Positions 1 to 8,340 of a stretch of 64,000 nucleotides of DNA are shown here, in pieces (the first letter of the stretch is position 1; every line of letters starts with the position of its first letter). Under the pieces are notes generated by a model. That model ran no database searches, was not told where the DNA came from, and saw nothing but the letters and a program-made list of their open reading frames with translations. This stretch comes from Burkholderia diffusa (GTDB taxonomy: Bacteria > Pseudomonadota > Gammaproteobacteria > Burkholderiales > Burkholderiaceae): assembly GCF_001718315.1 (NCBI RefSeq), contig NZ_CP013363.1, forward strand, positions 1,550,001 through 1,614,000. Direction: 5' to 3'. Both the position numbers and the translations under genes were made by a program.

Positions 1-493
1 GACTGCCGAGCCCCGACTGCAGCTGCGAATACTGCGTGAGGCCCTGGCCGAGCGACGCGAGGCCGTTGCTGAACGCCTGCTTGTCGATCGGGCCGTGGGT
101 CGCGCCGCCGCTCGCGAACGCCTGGCCGAGCGCCTGCGACACCGACTGCTGCGCGCCGCCCATCTGCGACAGCGCGGCCGGCGTCAACGCGTTGCCGCCA
201 CCGAGCAGGCTGGCGGCCTGCTGCGCCTGCCCGGCCGCGCCGGTGAGCCCCATCGCCGACGCGAGCGAGGACTGGCCGGCCAGCACCTGCTGGTTCGCGC
301 CGACGTACGCCTGCATCAGCTGCGCGACGCCGCCTTGCGCGGGTGCGGCCTGTTGCTGCCCGCCGCCGAGCAGCGCCGAGCCGATCGACTGCAGGTCGAG
401 CTGCGCATGCGCGGAGCCGTTCGCGCCCAGCAGGATGCCGAATGCGATGCCTGCCGATGCCAGGTGCTTGCCCGTCGCGCGAATATGCTTCAT
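1..493 (-). CDS. DUF2501 family secreted protein (3' end outside window)
   Basis: The reading frame starts at the ATG at 493, preceded by a GAGG-like ribosome site, and stays open to the window edge, so the C-terminus is missing. The first ~30 residues form a signal peptide ending in a SAHA-like cleavage region (hydrophobic stretch ASAGIAFGILLGANG). The mature part is rich in Gln, Ala and Gly (LLGGGQQQAA, MQAYVGANQQVLAG), the composition of the DUF2501/YjjA family of small periplasmic proteins. No catalytic motif is visible and the family has no established role. The family call is from pattern recognition only. Confidence 0.75.
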   Translation of the reverse strand, partial: MKHIRATGKHLASAGIAFGILLGANGSAHAQLDLQSIGSALLGGGQQQAAPAQGGVAQLMQAYVGANQQVLAGQSSLASAMGLTGAAGQAQQAASLLGGGNALTPAALSQMGGAQQSVSQALGQAFASGGATHGPIDKQAFSNGLASLGQGLTQYSQLQSGLGS

Positions 494-739
494 CTGTTTG
501 CCTCGTGCCCGAATGATTGAGGCCGATATTGTCGAAGCGCGTCGCGTGCCGCCGCAACGACTGAAACACATCGAAACGAAATCGCGCGCCGCGGCCGCTT
601 GCAATTCCGTGGCCGTCCCGACTCGGCGCGCGCATTCGTCCGCGTATGCCTCGCGATGTCGGGCACGCGCACGGATTCGTTCCTGCTCCGCATCAATATC
701 GCTTGTTCCGGGCATCCGGGATCGACGCCGCGGCACGCA

Positions 740-2224
740 TCACGCAGCCATCCACGCCGGCAGACGCTGACCGACCCAGTCGGCCGCCTGCTCGTAGCCG
801 CGCGCGAGCTGCAGCACCGCGAGATCCGCACGCGGCCGGCCGATCAACTGCATGCCCATCGGCAATCCGGCGTCGTTGAACCCGACCGGCACGCTGATCA
901 CCGGACAGCCGGCCAGCGTCCACGGCACGACCGTTTCCATCCAGCGGTGGTAGGTATCCATCGCGCGGCCCGCGATTTCCTTCGGCCAGCGCTGGTCGAC
1001 GTCGAACGGGAACACCTGCGCGGTCGGTGCCGCGATGAAGTCGTAACGGTCGAAGAAGCTCAGCACGGCCTGGTGCCACGCGGTGCGCTCGATGCTCGCG
1101 TCGAACACGTCGGCGCCCTGCATCGCGAGCAGCCCTTCGACTTCGTAGATCGCCTCGGGCTTGAGCAGCGCGCGCCGTGCGGGGTCGCGATAGTGCGCGA
1201 GCAGCCCGCCGCCGGACAGCAGATGCCGATGCGCGAGCCACAGGCGCCAGATCCGCTCGGGCGCGAACGCCGGCAGCGCCGCATCGACGTCGCAGCCGAT
1301 CTCGCGCAGCGTCGCGAGGCCTTTTTCGCACTGCGCGAGCACACCCGGCTCGGTCGCGAGGTAGCCGTTCCAGTCGCCGACCCACGCGATGCGCTCGCCG
1401 CGCAGGTCCTTGTCGAGCGGTTTCGCGAAGACAGCGGGATCCTCCGCGAGCGACAGCGGATCGTTCGGGTCATAGCCGGCCTGGATCGCAAGCAAGCGCG
1501 CGACGTCGCCGACGGTGCGGCCCATCGGCCCTTCGATGCCGAGCTGCTGCATGAACACGTCGACGCCCGGCCAGCGCGGCACGCGCCCCTGCGACGGACG
1601 GAACCCGTAGATGTTGCAGAACGCGGCCGGATTGCGCAGCGAGCCGCCGAAATCGCTGCCGTCCGCGACCGGCAGCATGCGCGACGCGAGCGCCGCGGCC
1701 GTGCCGCCGCTGCTGCCGCCCGCGCTCTTCGTCAGGTCGTATGGATTGCGCGTCGCGCCGTGGACTTCGTTGAACGTATGCGAGCCGAGGCCGAACTCCG
1801 GCGTGTTGGTCTTGCCGATGAAAATCGCGCCCGCCGCACGCATTCGGCCGACGCCGACCGAATCGGCCTGCGGCACGTTATCGCGGAAGATCGGCGAGCC
1901 GTAGGTCGTGCGCAGCCCTTTGGTCATCGCCAGATCCTTCGGCGCCTGCGGCATCCCGTGCAGCCAGCCGTGATACTCGCCGCGTGCCAGCGCGGCATCC
2001 TTTTCCGCGGCTTCGGCGAGCAGCGTCGCGCGATCGCGCAGCGATACCAGCGCGTTCACGGCGCCGTTCACGCGCTCGATGTGATCGAGATACGCCCGCA
2101 TCGTTTCGACGCAGGAAACCTCCCTGCCGCGGATCGCCGACGCGAGTTCGCCGGCCGACAGGCCCACGATCGGATCGACGGTGATGGATGCGGGGGCGAG
2201 AAGCTGCGGGGCGCCGTGCGGCAT
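740..2224 (-). CDS. Amidase (amidase-signature hydrolase)
   Basis: A 494-residue amidase-signature enzyme that should hydrolyse a carboxamide to acid and ammonia; the substrate cannot be read from the sequence. The Ser-cisSer-Lys triad is complete: Lys96 (APKDLA), cis-Ser171 in GGSSGG and the nucleophile Ser195 in DFGGSLRNPA. The spacings of 75 and 24 residues are those of the family. I chose the ATG at 2224 because AGGAGA lies 8 bases upstream; the frame stays open further upstream but has no ribosome site there. No signal peptide is present, so it is cytoplasmic. It stands alone, with the DUF2501 gene 246 bases downstream. Related enzymes include GatA and aryl-amide or indoleacetamide amidases, but GatB/GatC are not nearby. 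Confidence 0.9.
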   Translation of the reverse strand: MPHGAPQLLAPASITVDPIVGLSAGELASAIRGREVSCVETMRAYLDHIERVNGAVNALVSLRDRATLLAEAAEKDAALARGEYHGWLHGMPQAPKDLAMTKGLRTTYGSPIFRDNVPQADSVGVGRMRAAGAIFIGKTNTPEFGLGSHTFNEVHGATRNPYDLTKSAGGSSGGTAAALASRMLPVADGSDFGGSLRNPAAFCNIYGFRPSQGRVPRWPGVDVFMQQLGIEGPMGRTVGDVARLLAIQAGYDPNDPLSLAEDPAVFAKPLDKDLRGERIAWVGDWNGYLATEPGVLAQCEKGLATLREIGCDVDAALPAFAPERIWRLWLAHRHLLSGGGLLAHYRDPARRALLKPEAIYEVEGLLAMQGADVFDASIERTAWHQAVLSFFDRYDFIAAPTAQVFPFDVDQRWPKEIAGRAMDTYHRWMETVVPWTLAGCPVISVPVGFNDAGLPMGMQLIGRPRADLAVLQLARGYEQAADWVGQRLPAWMAA

Positions 2225-2461
2225 GCGAGGTCTCCTGGAATCGGAATGGAATGGCGGGCCGCGTCGTGGCGGCGATCTGTCCCCGAACGGCCGGGGCGCG
2301 CCGGGAGGAGGCCACACGGCGGTCGACGCTCTACTCTACGCGACGCCGGATGGCCGACCTCCGATATTTTCCGCCGCGATTCATTGAGGATTCGACTAAA
2401 TCGGCGTGGTACGCCGCTCGCCGGCCGACGTCGGGCTGCCGCCCGACCGATCGGTGTAAAC

Positions 2462-2477
2462 GTTTATGCGCATAAAC
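2462..2477. promoter_or_regulatory. Perfect 16-bp palindrome in the amidase/usp divergent intergenic region
   Basis: The 393-base gap 2225-2617 separates the divergent amidase and universal stress genes. It holds a perfect inverted repeat, GTTTATGC-GCATAAAC, followed by an AT-rich stretch (2478-2505) unlike the GC-rich surroundings. It has the size of a dimeric repressor operator. I see no regulator gene next to it and no confidently spaced -35/-10 pair, so which gene it serves is open. Confidence 0.4.
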
Positions 2478-2617
2478 TTAAATTTCTTATATTTCTAATA
2501 GGCACAACACGACGCGACAGACGTTGACGACATTTTTACGCGACCGCCCGATATCTTTAGGTCGCGCGATCCGGCGGCGCACTACGCTGGGAACATCTCG
2601 ACTACGGGGCATCTTCC

Positions 2618-3052
2618 ATGCTCAAGCTGCTGGTTCCGGTCGGTCATTCGCCCCGCTCGCTGCAGGCGGTCCGCCACGCTACCTTCCTGTATCGCGAACG
2701 CTGCGCATCGGAGATCGTACTGATCAACGTCCAGCCGCCGCTCGAAGCGACGCGGCTCGAGGCGTTTCACCCGCTGTCGCGACTGCGCTCGATCGAGGAC
2801 AAGTTCGCATGCGCCGATCTGGCGGCGGCCGAGCGGGTTCTGCGGGAAGCCGACGTTCGATACAGCGTCGTGAAGAAGGTCGGGCCGGTGGCCGACACGA
2901 TCGCGGCCGTTGCGGCCGAGACGGGTTGCGACGAAATCGTCGTCGTCGCACGGCGGCACGATCCGTTTCATCAGATGCTGTCGATTTTCCGCGACAGCGT
3001 GATGGCACGGCTCGTGCGAATTTCCAATGTGCCGGTGACGGCAGTCAGATAG
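2618..3052 (+). CDS. Universal stress protein (UspA family)
   Basis: A single-domain UspA-type protein of 144 residues, the usual family length. It opens with the beta-strand LKLLVPVGHS, where the usual family Asp is replaced by Gly, and ends with a VARRHDPF...VMARLVRISNVPVTAVR segment. The canonical ATP-binding G-2x-G-9x-G-S/T is degenerate: the region reads ARRHDPFHQMLSIFRDSVMARL. It may therefore not bind ATP in the usual way. It is cytoplasmic and monocistronic, and convergent with a tiny membrane-protein gene. Its function in a specific stress cannot be told from sequence. Confidence 0.85.
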   Translation: MLKLLVPVGHSPRSLQAVRHATFLYRERCASEIVLINVQPPLEATRLEAFHPLSRLRSIEDKFACADLAAAERVLREADVRYSVVKKVGPVADTIAAVAAETGCDEIVVVARRHDPFHQMLSIFRDSVMARLVRISNVPVTAVR

Positions 3053-3070
3053 ACGGCACGGCGCGAGCGC

Positions 3071-3181
3071 TTACTTGATGACCTTGCGCCAAAACACGAG
3101 ATACGCCGCAGCGGACGATGCAACCAGCAAAATGGCCCACATCGGCGCCAGACTGATCAGCACGGAAGATACGTTCAGCAT
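3071..3181 (-). CDS. 36-residue single-span membrane peptide
   Basis: A short frame of 36 codons plus TAA, starting at the ATG at 3181 with GAGGAA seven bases upstream. It encodes MLNVSSVLISLAP, then a hydrophobic stretch (MWAILLVASSAAAYLVF) of about 20 residues, and a basic tail WRKVIK. This is the classic layout of a single-pass small membrane protein with a positive cytoplasmic C-terminus. I do not recognise a family. A good ribosome site, the clean TM segment and the basic tail support it being real despite its size. Confidence 0.55.
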   Translation of the reverse strand: MLNVSSVLISLAPMWAILLVASSAAAYLVFWRKVIK

Positions 3182-3526
3182 TTGGATTCCTCACTAATTC
3201 GATAGCGATGCCCGGCGTCGGACGGTTGCGTTCGAAACCATTGCGCTCGTTGCTTGCCGCGCATCGCGTTCCGTTGAAACATGCATTCATGCTATCGCTT
3301 TGACTGCCGGCCCGACCGTCTCGCCCTGCGCGTAACCTGATATTCGTCAAACTCACGTCGATCGTGCGCCGGGGGTGGCCGGCCAATGCCGCTTTTCCCA
3401 TGCGCGCTGTAAAAAAGAACGCGATCGCCCCGCTCGTCGCCATTTCCGCAGACGTTTACCGGGGGAAGCCCCAAGTGCCTGGCGAAACCTGTCCGCGTTA
3501 CGCTTCAGCGACGGAGGAGACGATCC
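3182..3526. other. Intergenic region without a gene
   Basis: This 345-base stretch lies between the divergent 36-aa membrane peptide and the 82-aa secreted protein. It probably carries both promoters. I see no convincing -35/-10 pair, no RNA gene and no repeat in it. Confidence 0.4.
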
Positions 3527-3775
3527 ATGAGACGAGTCGTACACATCGCATTTTTCGCGCTGCTGGCCTATCTGATCGGCGACCGCGCGTTGCTGCACGC
3601 GCAAGGCCGCGATGCCAGCCCGGCGGCCTGCTCGCAGGGCGCCCGGCAGGTGAAACATGACGCGCTCGGCAAGGGCTTCGGCAGCGCGGCCGCCGACAGC
3701 CAGAGTGAAGCGTTCATGTCTGCGTGCCTGGTGAGCGGGCGCGGCAATCAGGACGTGGCGATGGCAGCCCGTTGA
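3527..3775 (+). CDS. Small secreted protein of unknown function
   Basis: An 82-residue product with a strong GGAGGAGA ribosome site six bases before the ATG. The N-terminus (RRVVHIAFFALLAYLIGDRALLHAQG) is a signal peptide or signal anchor. The remainder is short and soluble, with two cysteines (AACSQG and SACLVSG) that could form a disulphide in the periplasm. No family is recognised. It precedes the Nramp-related gene by ~295 bases, so co-transcription is possible but not evident. Confidence 0.6.
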   Translation: MRRVVHIAFFALLAYLIGDRALLHAQGRDASPAACSQGARQVKHDALGKGFGSAAADSQSEAFMSACLVSGRGNQDVAMAAR

Positions 3776-4069
3776 CGTCGAACAGGCGTCGCACCAACGA
3801 GCGGTAGCGGTTCCCCGTCGGGCATGCCGCAGCGATAGCGGCTGGCTTGCGTCGAGCGCCAGATCCGTCGATTTCCCCCGGCCCGATCCGGCCCACTCGC
3901 GCGCACTGCGCGCCCCTCTTCCCGTATCCTGCGTTCCCGCGCATCGGCCAATCCGGCTTTCCGTTGCATCATGTCGCGCCGGGCATCCGGGACGCGGCCA
4001 AGGCCGCCCCCTGCACCGGCCGGGTACGCTACTTGCGGGTCGATTGCCCCCTCCCCACGGGTCGCGATC

Positions 4070-5356
4070 ATGAACGACAACGAGTCCCTCGATTCCGCGC
4101 AGCATCGTCCGCGCCCCGCAACGTGGCTGCGCCGCCTCGGGCCGGGACTCGTCACCGGCGCCGCCGACGACGATCCGTCCGGCATCGGCACGTACTCGCA
4201 GGCCGGTGCGCAATTCGGCTTCGAGCTGCTGTGGGCGCTCTTGCTGACCTATCCGCTGATGACGGCCATCCAGCTGGTCAGCGCGCGCATCGGCCGCGTG
4301 ACGGGCAAGGGCCTCGCGTCGAACATGCGCACGCACTATCCGCGCTGGCTGCTCTATGTCACGGTCGTGCTGCTGATCGTCGCGAACGTGATCAACATCG
4401 CGGCCGACCTTTCGGCGATGGGTGCAGCGGTCAACCTGCTCCTGCACGGGCCGCAAGAGGGCTATGTCGTTTGCCTCGGCGCCGTGTCGGCCGTGCTGCA
4501 GATCTTCGTGCCGTACGACCGCTATGCGCGGCTGCTCAAATGGACCGCGCTGATCCTGCTCGCGTACGTCGCGGTGGCGCTCATCGTGCCCGTCCCGTGG
4601 GGCGAGGTCGGCCGTGCGATCGTGCGGCCGCGCATCCAGTGGTCCGCCGCTTACCTGACCACGGTCATCGCCGTGCTCGGCACCACGATCAGCCCGTATC
4701 TGTTCTTCTGGCAGGCGTCGCAGGAAGTCGAGGAACTGCGCGCGGTACCGAACCAGCGCTCGCTGCGGCGCGCGCCGCACCAGGCACCCGCGCAGCTGCA
4801 GCGGATCAGCTTCGATACCTGGGTCGGGATGGGCGTATCGAACATCATCGGGTTCTTCATCACGCTGACCGCAGCGGCCACGCTCCACCTCCACCACATC
4901 GACGTGAAGACGTCGGCGGATGCCGCGCGGGCGCTGGAGCCGATCGGCGGCCACTTCGCGTACGTGCTGTTCGCGCTCGGGATCATCGGCACCGGCCTGC
5001 TGGCGCTGCCGGTGCTTGCGGGGTCGGCTGCCTATGCGGCTGCGGGCACCTTCCGCTGGCGCAACAGTCTCGCGCTGAAGCTTGGCGTCGCGCCGGAATT
5101 CTATGCGGTCATCGCGCTGGCGATCATCGGCGGCGTCGCGATCACGTTCATGCATTTCGACCCGATCCGCGCGCTGTACTGGAGCGCGGTCATCAACGGC
5201 GTAACCGCCGTGCCGATCATGGTCGTGATGATGCTGATGGCCGGCAGCCGGCGCATCATGGGCAAGTTCGCGATCACCGGCCCGCTGGCATGGGGTGGAT
5301 GGCTCGCGACGTTCGCGATGGCGATCGCGGCGATGGGCGTGTTCGTGCCGGGTTAA
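4070..5356 (+). CDS. Nramp-related divalent cation transporter with altered metal-site motifs
   Basis: A 428-residue inner-membrane protein with about 11 hydrophobic segments and the Nramp fold signature GPG near residue 24. The canonical TM1 motif DPGN is replaced by D35-P-S-G, and the TM6 metal-site motif (M-P-H in true Nramps) reads S-P-Y (GTTISPYLFFWQ, 204-215). The metal-coordinating Asn and Met of Mn/Fe Nramps are therefore absent. Metal specificity may differ, as in other Nramp-related families that take Mg2+ or other ions. I chose the ATG at 4070 by homology length; the open frame extends to 3971 without a ribosome site. A DUF2252 gene follows after 123 bases on the same strand. Confidence 0.85.
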   Translation: MNDNESLDSAQHRPRPATWLRRLGPGLVTGAADDDPSGIGTYSQAGAQFGFELLWALLLTYPLMTAIQLVSARIGRVTGKGLASNMRTHYPRWLLYVTVVLLIVANVINIAADLSAMGAAVNLLLHGPQEGYVVCLGAVSAVLQIFVPYDRYARLLKWTALILLAYVAVALIVPVPWGEVGRAIVRPRIQWSAAYLTTVIAVLGTTISPYLFFWQASQEVEELRAVPNQRSLRRAPHQAPAQLQRISFDTWVGMGVSNIIGFFITLTAAATLHLHHIDVKTSADAARALEPIGGHFAYVLFALGIIGTGLLALPVLAGSAAYAAAGTFRWRNSLALKLGVAPEFYAVIALAIIGGVAITFMHFDPIRALYWSAVINGVTAVPIMVVMMLMAGSRRIMGKFAITGPLAWGGWLATFAMAIAAMGVFVPG

Positions 5357-5479
5357 GGAACGTGCGTGGCTGGCGCGCCGCACCGCCGTACCGGCGCGGC
5401 GCGGCGCCGGATACGCCCGCGTCGCCCGGCCGGCGTGCGCATCGGGTGCGTGTCACGCAGGTCGCAAGGAGAATGAATC

Positions 5480-6715
5480 GTGGCAAGAAAGGCATCGAAA
5501 TCCTCACGGCTGCCTTCCAGCGACCAACGTGCGCAAATCCTCGCGCGCCTGCGCAGCCGCAAGATGGCGCGCTCGATACACACCTATACGCGTGGCAGCG
5601 CAGACCGCTTCTACGCGTGGCTGGCGGACCATCGCTGCGGAACGCTACCCGACGGTCCCGCGGTATGGATCGGCGGCGACTGCCACCTCGGCAATCTGGG
5701 GCCGGTCGCGGCGAAGACCGGCGAAGTCGCCGTGCAGATTCGCGACCTCGACCAGAGCGTGATCGGCAATCCCGTTCACGACGTGCTGCGGCTCGGCTTC
5801 TCGCTCGCGACCGCGGCTCGCAGCTCGGATCTGCCCGGTGTCATCACGTGGCGGATGATCGAGGCGCTCATCGACGGATACGAGCGCGCGTTCGACTGCC
5901 GCCGCCGCGACACGACCGAGCGCATGCAGCGCCCGACCGCCGTGCAAATCGCGATGAAAGCGGCCCTGCATCGATCATGGCGCAAACTCGAGCGGCAGAC
6001 GATCCGCAACATCACGCCGCACATTCCACTGGGAAAGCGCTTCTGGCCGCTGTCGGAACAGGAGCGAAACGCCATCCACACCCTGTTCGAATCCGCACCG
6101 GTTTCCCCGGTCAACGCGGCGCTCAGCCGCGAGACATACAGCGACGCCAGGATGAAGGTCCTCGATGCCGCCTACTGGGTGAAGGGCTGCAGCTCGCTCG
6201 GGCGGCGCCGCTTCGCGGTGATGCTCGACATCGACGGCGCGTGCGCCGACGGACATCCGCCGTATCTGATCGACATCAAGGAAGCCACGACCGCCAAGGC
6301 GCCCAAGCATCCCGGCGTGCGCATGCCGCGCGACCCCGCTCAACGGGTGCTCGAAGGCGCCCGTCACGTGTCGCCGATGCTCGGAAGCCGGATGTGCGCG
6401 GCGCGGCTCGACGGGCGCTCCGTCGTCATGCGCGAATTGATGCCGCAGGACCTGAAACTGGAAGCTGAACGACTGTCGGAAGCCGATGCGGTCGAAGTCG
6501 CGCGGTATCTTGCACGCGTGATCGGCCGCGCGCATGCAGCGCAGATGGACGACGCGACGCAACGTGCATGGCGTACCGAGCTGCATCGTCAACGCCCGAA
6601 AACCGTCGACGCACCTTCATGGCTGTGGCGCAGCATCATCGAACTGATGGCCGCGCATGAGCAGGCGTATCTCGAACATTGCCGCCGCCATGTGCTCGCC
6701 GAGACGGCCCATTGA
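5480..6715 (+). CDS. DUF2252 family protein, kinase-like fold
   Basis: A 411-residue protein beginning with GTG, chosen because AAGGAGA is placed eight bases upstream. It carries the DUF2252 landmarks GGDCHLGN (65-72) and RDLDQS (88-93), which resemble the catalytic loop (HGDxHxxN) and metal-binding Asp of aminoglycoside-phosphotransferase-like kinases, and later YLIDIKEATTAKAP. No signal peptide is present. The biochemical role of DUF2252 is not established, so kinase activity is inference from motif likeness. It lies just downstream of the Nramp-related transporter in the same direction. Confidence 0.8.
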   Translation: MARKASKSSRLPSSDQRAQILARLRSRKMARSIHTYTRGSADRFYAWLADHRCGTLPDGPAVWIGGDCHLGNLGPVAAKTGEVAVQIRDLDQSVIGNPVHDVLRLGFSLATAARSSDLPGVITWRMIEALIDGYERAFDCRRRDTTERMQRPTAVQIAMKAALHRSWRKLERQTIRNITPHIPLGKRFWPLSEQERNAIHTLFESAPVSPVNAALSRETYSDARMKVLDAAYWVKGCSSLGRRRFAVMLDIDGACADGHPPYLIDIKEATTAKAPKHPGVRMPRDPAQRVLEGARHVSPMLGSRMCAARLDGRSVVMRELMPQDLKLEAERLSEADAVEVARYLARVIGRAHAAQMDDATQRAWRTELHRQRPKTVDAPSWLWRSIIELMAAHEQAYLEHCRRHVLAETAH

Positions 6716-6775
6716 GCCCTCCTGCCGTGCTCGGCCGTCGCGACGGGCTCACCGGCGATGCACGGCGAGCGCCGC

Positions 6776-7183
6776 TCACGATCTCCGTTGCGCCGGGCGG
6801 ATCACCAGCTCGTTGAAACCGGTGTCCGCATCGGGTTCACGGGAGAACCGATGTGCGGGCAACAGCGCGAGCAGGATCTCGGCGGTCGTTCGCACCACGC
6901 AACCGCTCGCGACGTGTCCGCCCGACACGCGCCCGTGTGCGTCGGACACCGACATATGCAGATGCGCGCCGTCCGGCGAGACAGAACCGGCCAGCGTCAG
7001 GATCTCGAGGTCGCCGCGCAGTTCGGTCGGCGCATCGACGCCGGCAAAGCGCAACTGCGCGACGTTCAGGCTGCCGATGCCCTGGATCACGAATGCCGCG
7101 TGCGCGTCGAGCCGACGCAACGCCCGCTCGATCGACGCGCGCAGATCGTCGCCGGGGGAAAGACGCAAAGGATGGGCTTGCAT
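6776..7183 (-). CDS. PD1-like (PPC/DUF296) domain protein
   Basis: A 135-residue single PPC domain, the usual bacterial length, with IQGIGSLNVAQLRFAG near 34-49 and GHLHMS-like and GGHVASG stretches (HLHMSVSDAHGRVSGGHV) that form the trimer's metal/ligand pocket in the family. Bacterial PPC proteins are of uncertain function despite the DNA-binding label. It lies 121 bases downstream of the reductase gene, on the same strand as hcp, and so may be the last gene of the nitrosative-stress unit. The ribosome site before the ATG at 7183 is weak. Confidence 0.8.
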   Translation of the reverse strand: MQAHPLRLSPGDDLRASIERALRRLDAHAAFVIQGIGSLNVAQLRFAGVDAPTELRGDLEILTLAGSVSPDGAHLHMSVSDAHGRVSGGHVASGCVVRTTAEILLALLPAHRFSREPDADTGFNELVIRPAQRRS

Positions 7184-7304
7184 GATCGATAACCTGCTGG
7201 TGGGGCCGGGGTATCGACAAAGAGTACTTTCGACCCGACCATCCGGCAAGCCGCCCGCCGGAAGGAACGCCGCGCGTGCGTCGCCGCCACGCGCGGCACA
7301 TGCA

Positions 7305-8327
7305 TCACACGGTGAATCGCTCGCTCGCGAATTGCGCATCCGGCACGCCGGCCGCAACGGCAACTTCCCGTGCGCCCTCGACGAGCGGTGGCGGCCCGCA
7401 TACATATACATCGGGCAGCACTTCGGCCTGTGCAAGCGCCGCTCGCAACGCATCGACCGGCGTCCCGCGGAACCCGGCCCATTCGGCGTCCGGTCGCCAT
7501 ACGCACAATTCGACGAGCAGTTGCGGCAACTCGGCCCGCAACCGCTCCAGCTCCTCGAGCATGAACAGTTCGCGTTCCTCATTGACACCGAAGAACAGCC
7601 GCGCGTCGCCCATCTCCTGATACTCGGCCATGCGCCTCAGCATCGACAGGATCGGCGCGAGCCCGGTGCCGCCCGCGACGAACCAGCGCGGCCGAAGGCT
7701 GTCGGCGAACAGGCCGAACCCGCCCATCGGCACGCGCACGGTCAGCGGATCGCCGTGCCGCGCGCGCTCGCGCAGATACGTCGAGAACCAGCCGCCCGGC
7801 CGCAGCCGGATCAGGAATTCCAGCCGGCCGTCCCAGTTGCTCGTGTTCGAGAGCGAATATGGGCGGCGCAAACCGCTGCCCGGCACCTCCAGTTCCGCGA
7901 ACTGGCCGGCTTCGAATTCCGCTGCCGCGCCGAATGCATCGTCGGGCTCGATCCGCAGCGCGACGCGCATCGTGTCGCGCGCGATCGTGTCGAGCGCCTC
8001 GATCCGCGCGGTACGCACGGGCACCGGCTGCAGCAGAACCTTGGAATGATCGTACGGCGCGGCGACACGCAGGTCGCCGCGCGGCGTCGTCCGGCACAGC
8101 AACACCGCGCCGCGCTGGCCGGCCGGCAGTGCGTCGGCGCTGTGCTCCAGCATGTCGTACGGGCCGTCGACGACGGTCGCCTGGCATGCACCACAGCTGC
8201 CGCGCCGGCATTGCGACGGCAGCGTGATGTCTGCCTGCGACGCCGCCGCGAGCAGATCCTGGCCGGGCTCGCAGTCGAAGCCGAACGGCGTGCCGTCGCG
8301 CGTCGTGATCTCGATCCGGTAGCTCAT
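7305..8327 (-). CDS. 2Fe-2S/FAD/NAD(P)H reductase partner of hybrid-cluster protein
   Basis: A 340-residue electron-transfer flavoprotein. Its domains in order are a plant-type 2Fe-2S ferredoxin (Cys40, Cys45, Cys48, Cys78), an FAD domain with RPYSLSN (155-161) and an NAD(P)H domain with VAGGTGLAPI (218-227) and VYVCGPP near 305. The enzyme should pass electrons from NAD(P)H to the hybrid-cluster protein encoded 13 bases upstream. Unlike E. coli Hcr, where the ferredoxin domain is C-terminal, here it is N-terminal, as in BenC/AntC-type oxygenase reductases. No oxygenase subunit is adjacent, so the Hcp partnership is favoured, from context. Confidence 0.88.
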   Translation of the reverse strand: MSYRIEITTRDGTPFGFDCEPGQDLLAAASQADITLPSQCRRGSCGACQATVVDGPYDMLEHSADALPAGQRGAVLLCRTTPRGDLRVAAPYDHSKVLLQPVPVRTARIEALDTIARDTMRVALRIEPDDAFGAAAEFEAGQFAELEVPGSGLRRPYSLSNTSNWDGRLEFLIRLRPGGWFSTYLRERARHGDPLTVRVPMGGFGLFADSLRPRWFVAGGTGLAPILSMLRRMAEYQEMGDARLFFGVNEERELFMLEELERLRAELPQLLVELCVWRPDAEWAGFRGTPVDALRAALAQAEVLPDVYVCGPPPLVEGAREVAVAAGVPDAQFASERFTV

Positions 8328-8340
8328 CGAACGATCCCGA

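Noticed and set aside
599-2527. Long plus-strand open frame of 642 codons over the amidase gene
   Set aside because: It is antisense to a complete amidase with all catalytic residues, is rich in Arg, Ala and His as GC-rich shadow frames are, and has no recognisable domain.
3353-5383. Minus-strand open frame of 676 codons across the Nramp-related gene
   Set aside because: It reads antisense to a clear membrane transporter and shows shadow composition with no motifs.
5357-5479. GC-rich inverted segments after the Nramp-related gene as a terminator
   Set aside because: No T run follows and the pairing is irregular, as expected by chance in GC-rich DNA.
7305-8327. Assignment of the Fe-S/flavin reductase to the distant Rieske oxygenase
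   Set aside because: The catabolic operon has its own ferredoxin and FAD reductase, while this gene is 13 bases from hcp on the same strand.
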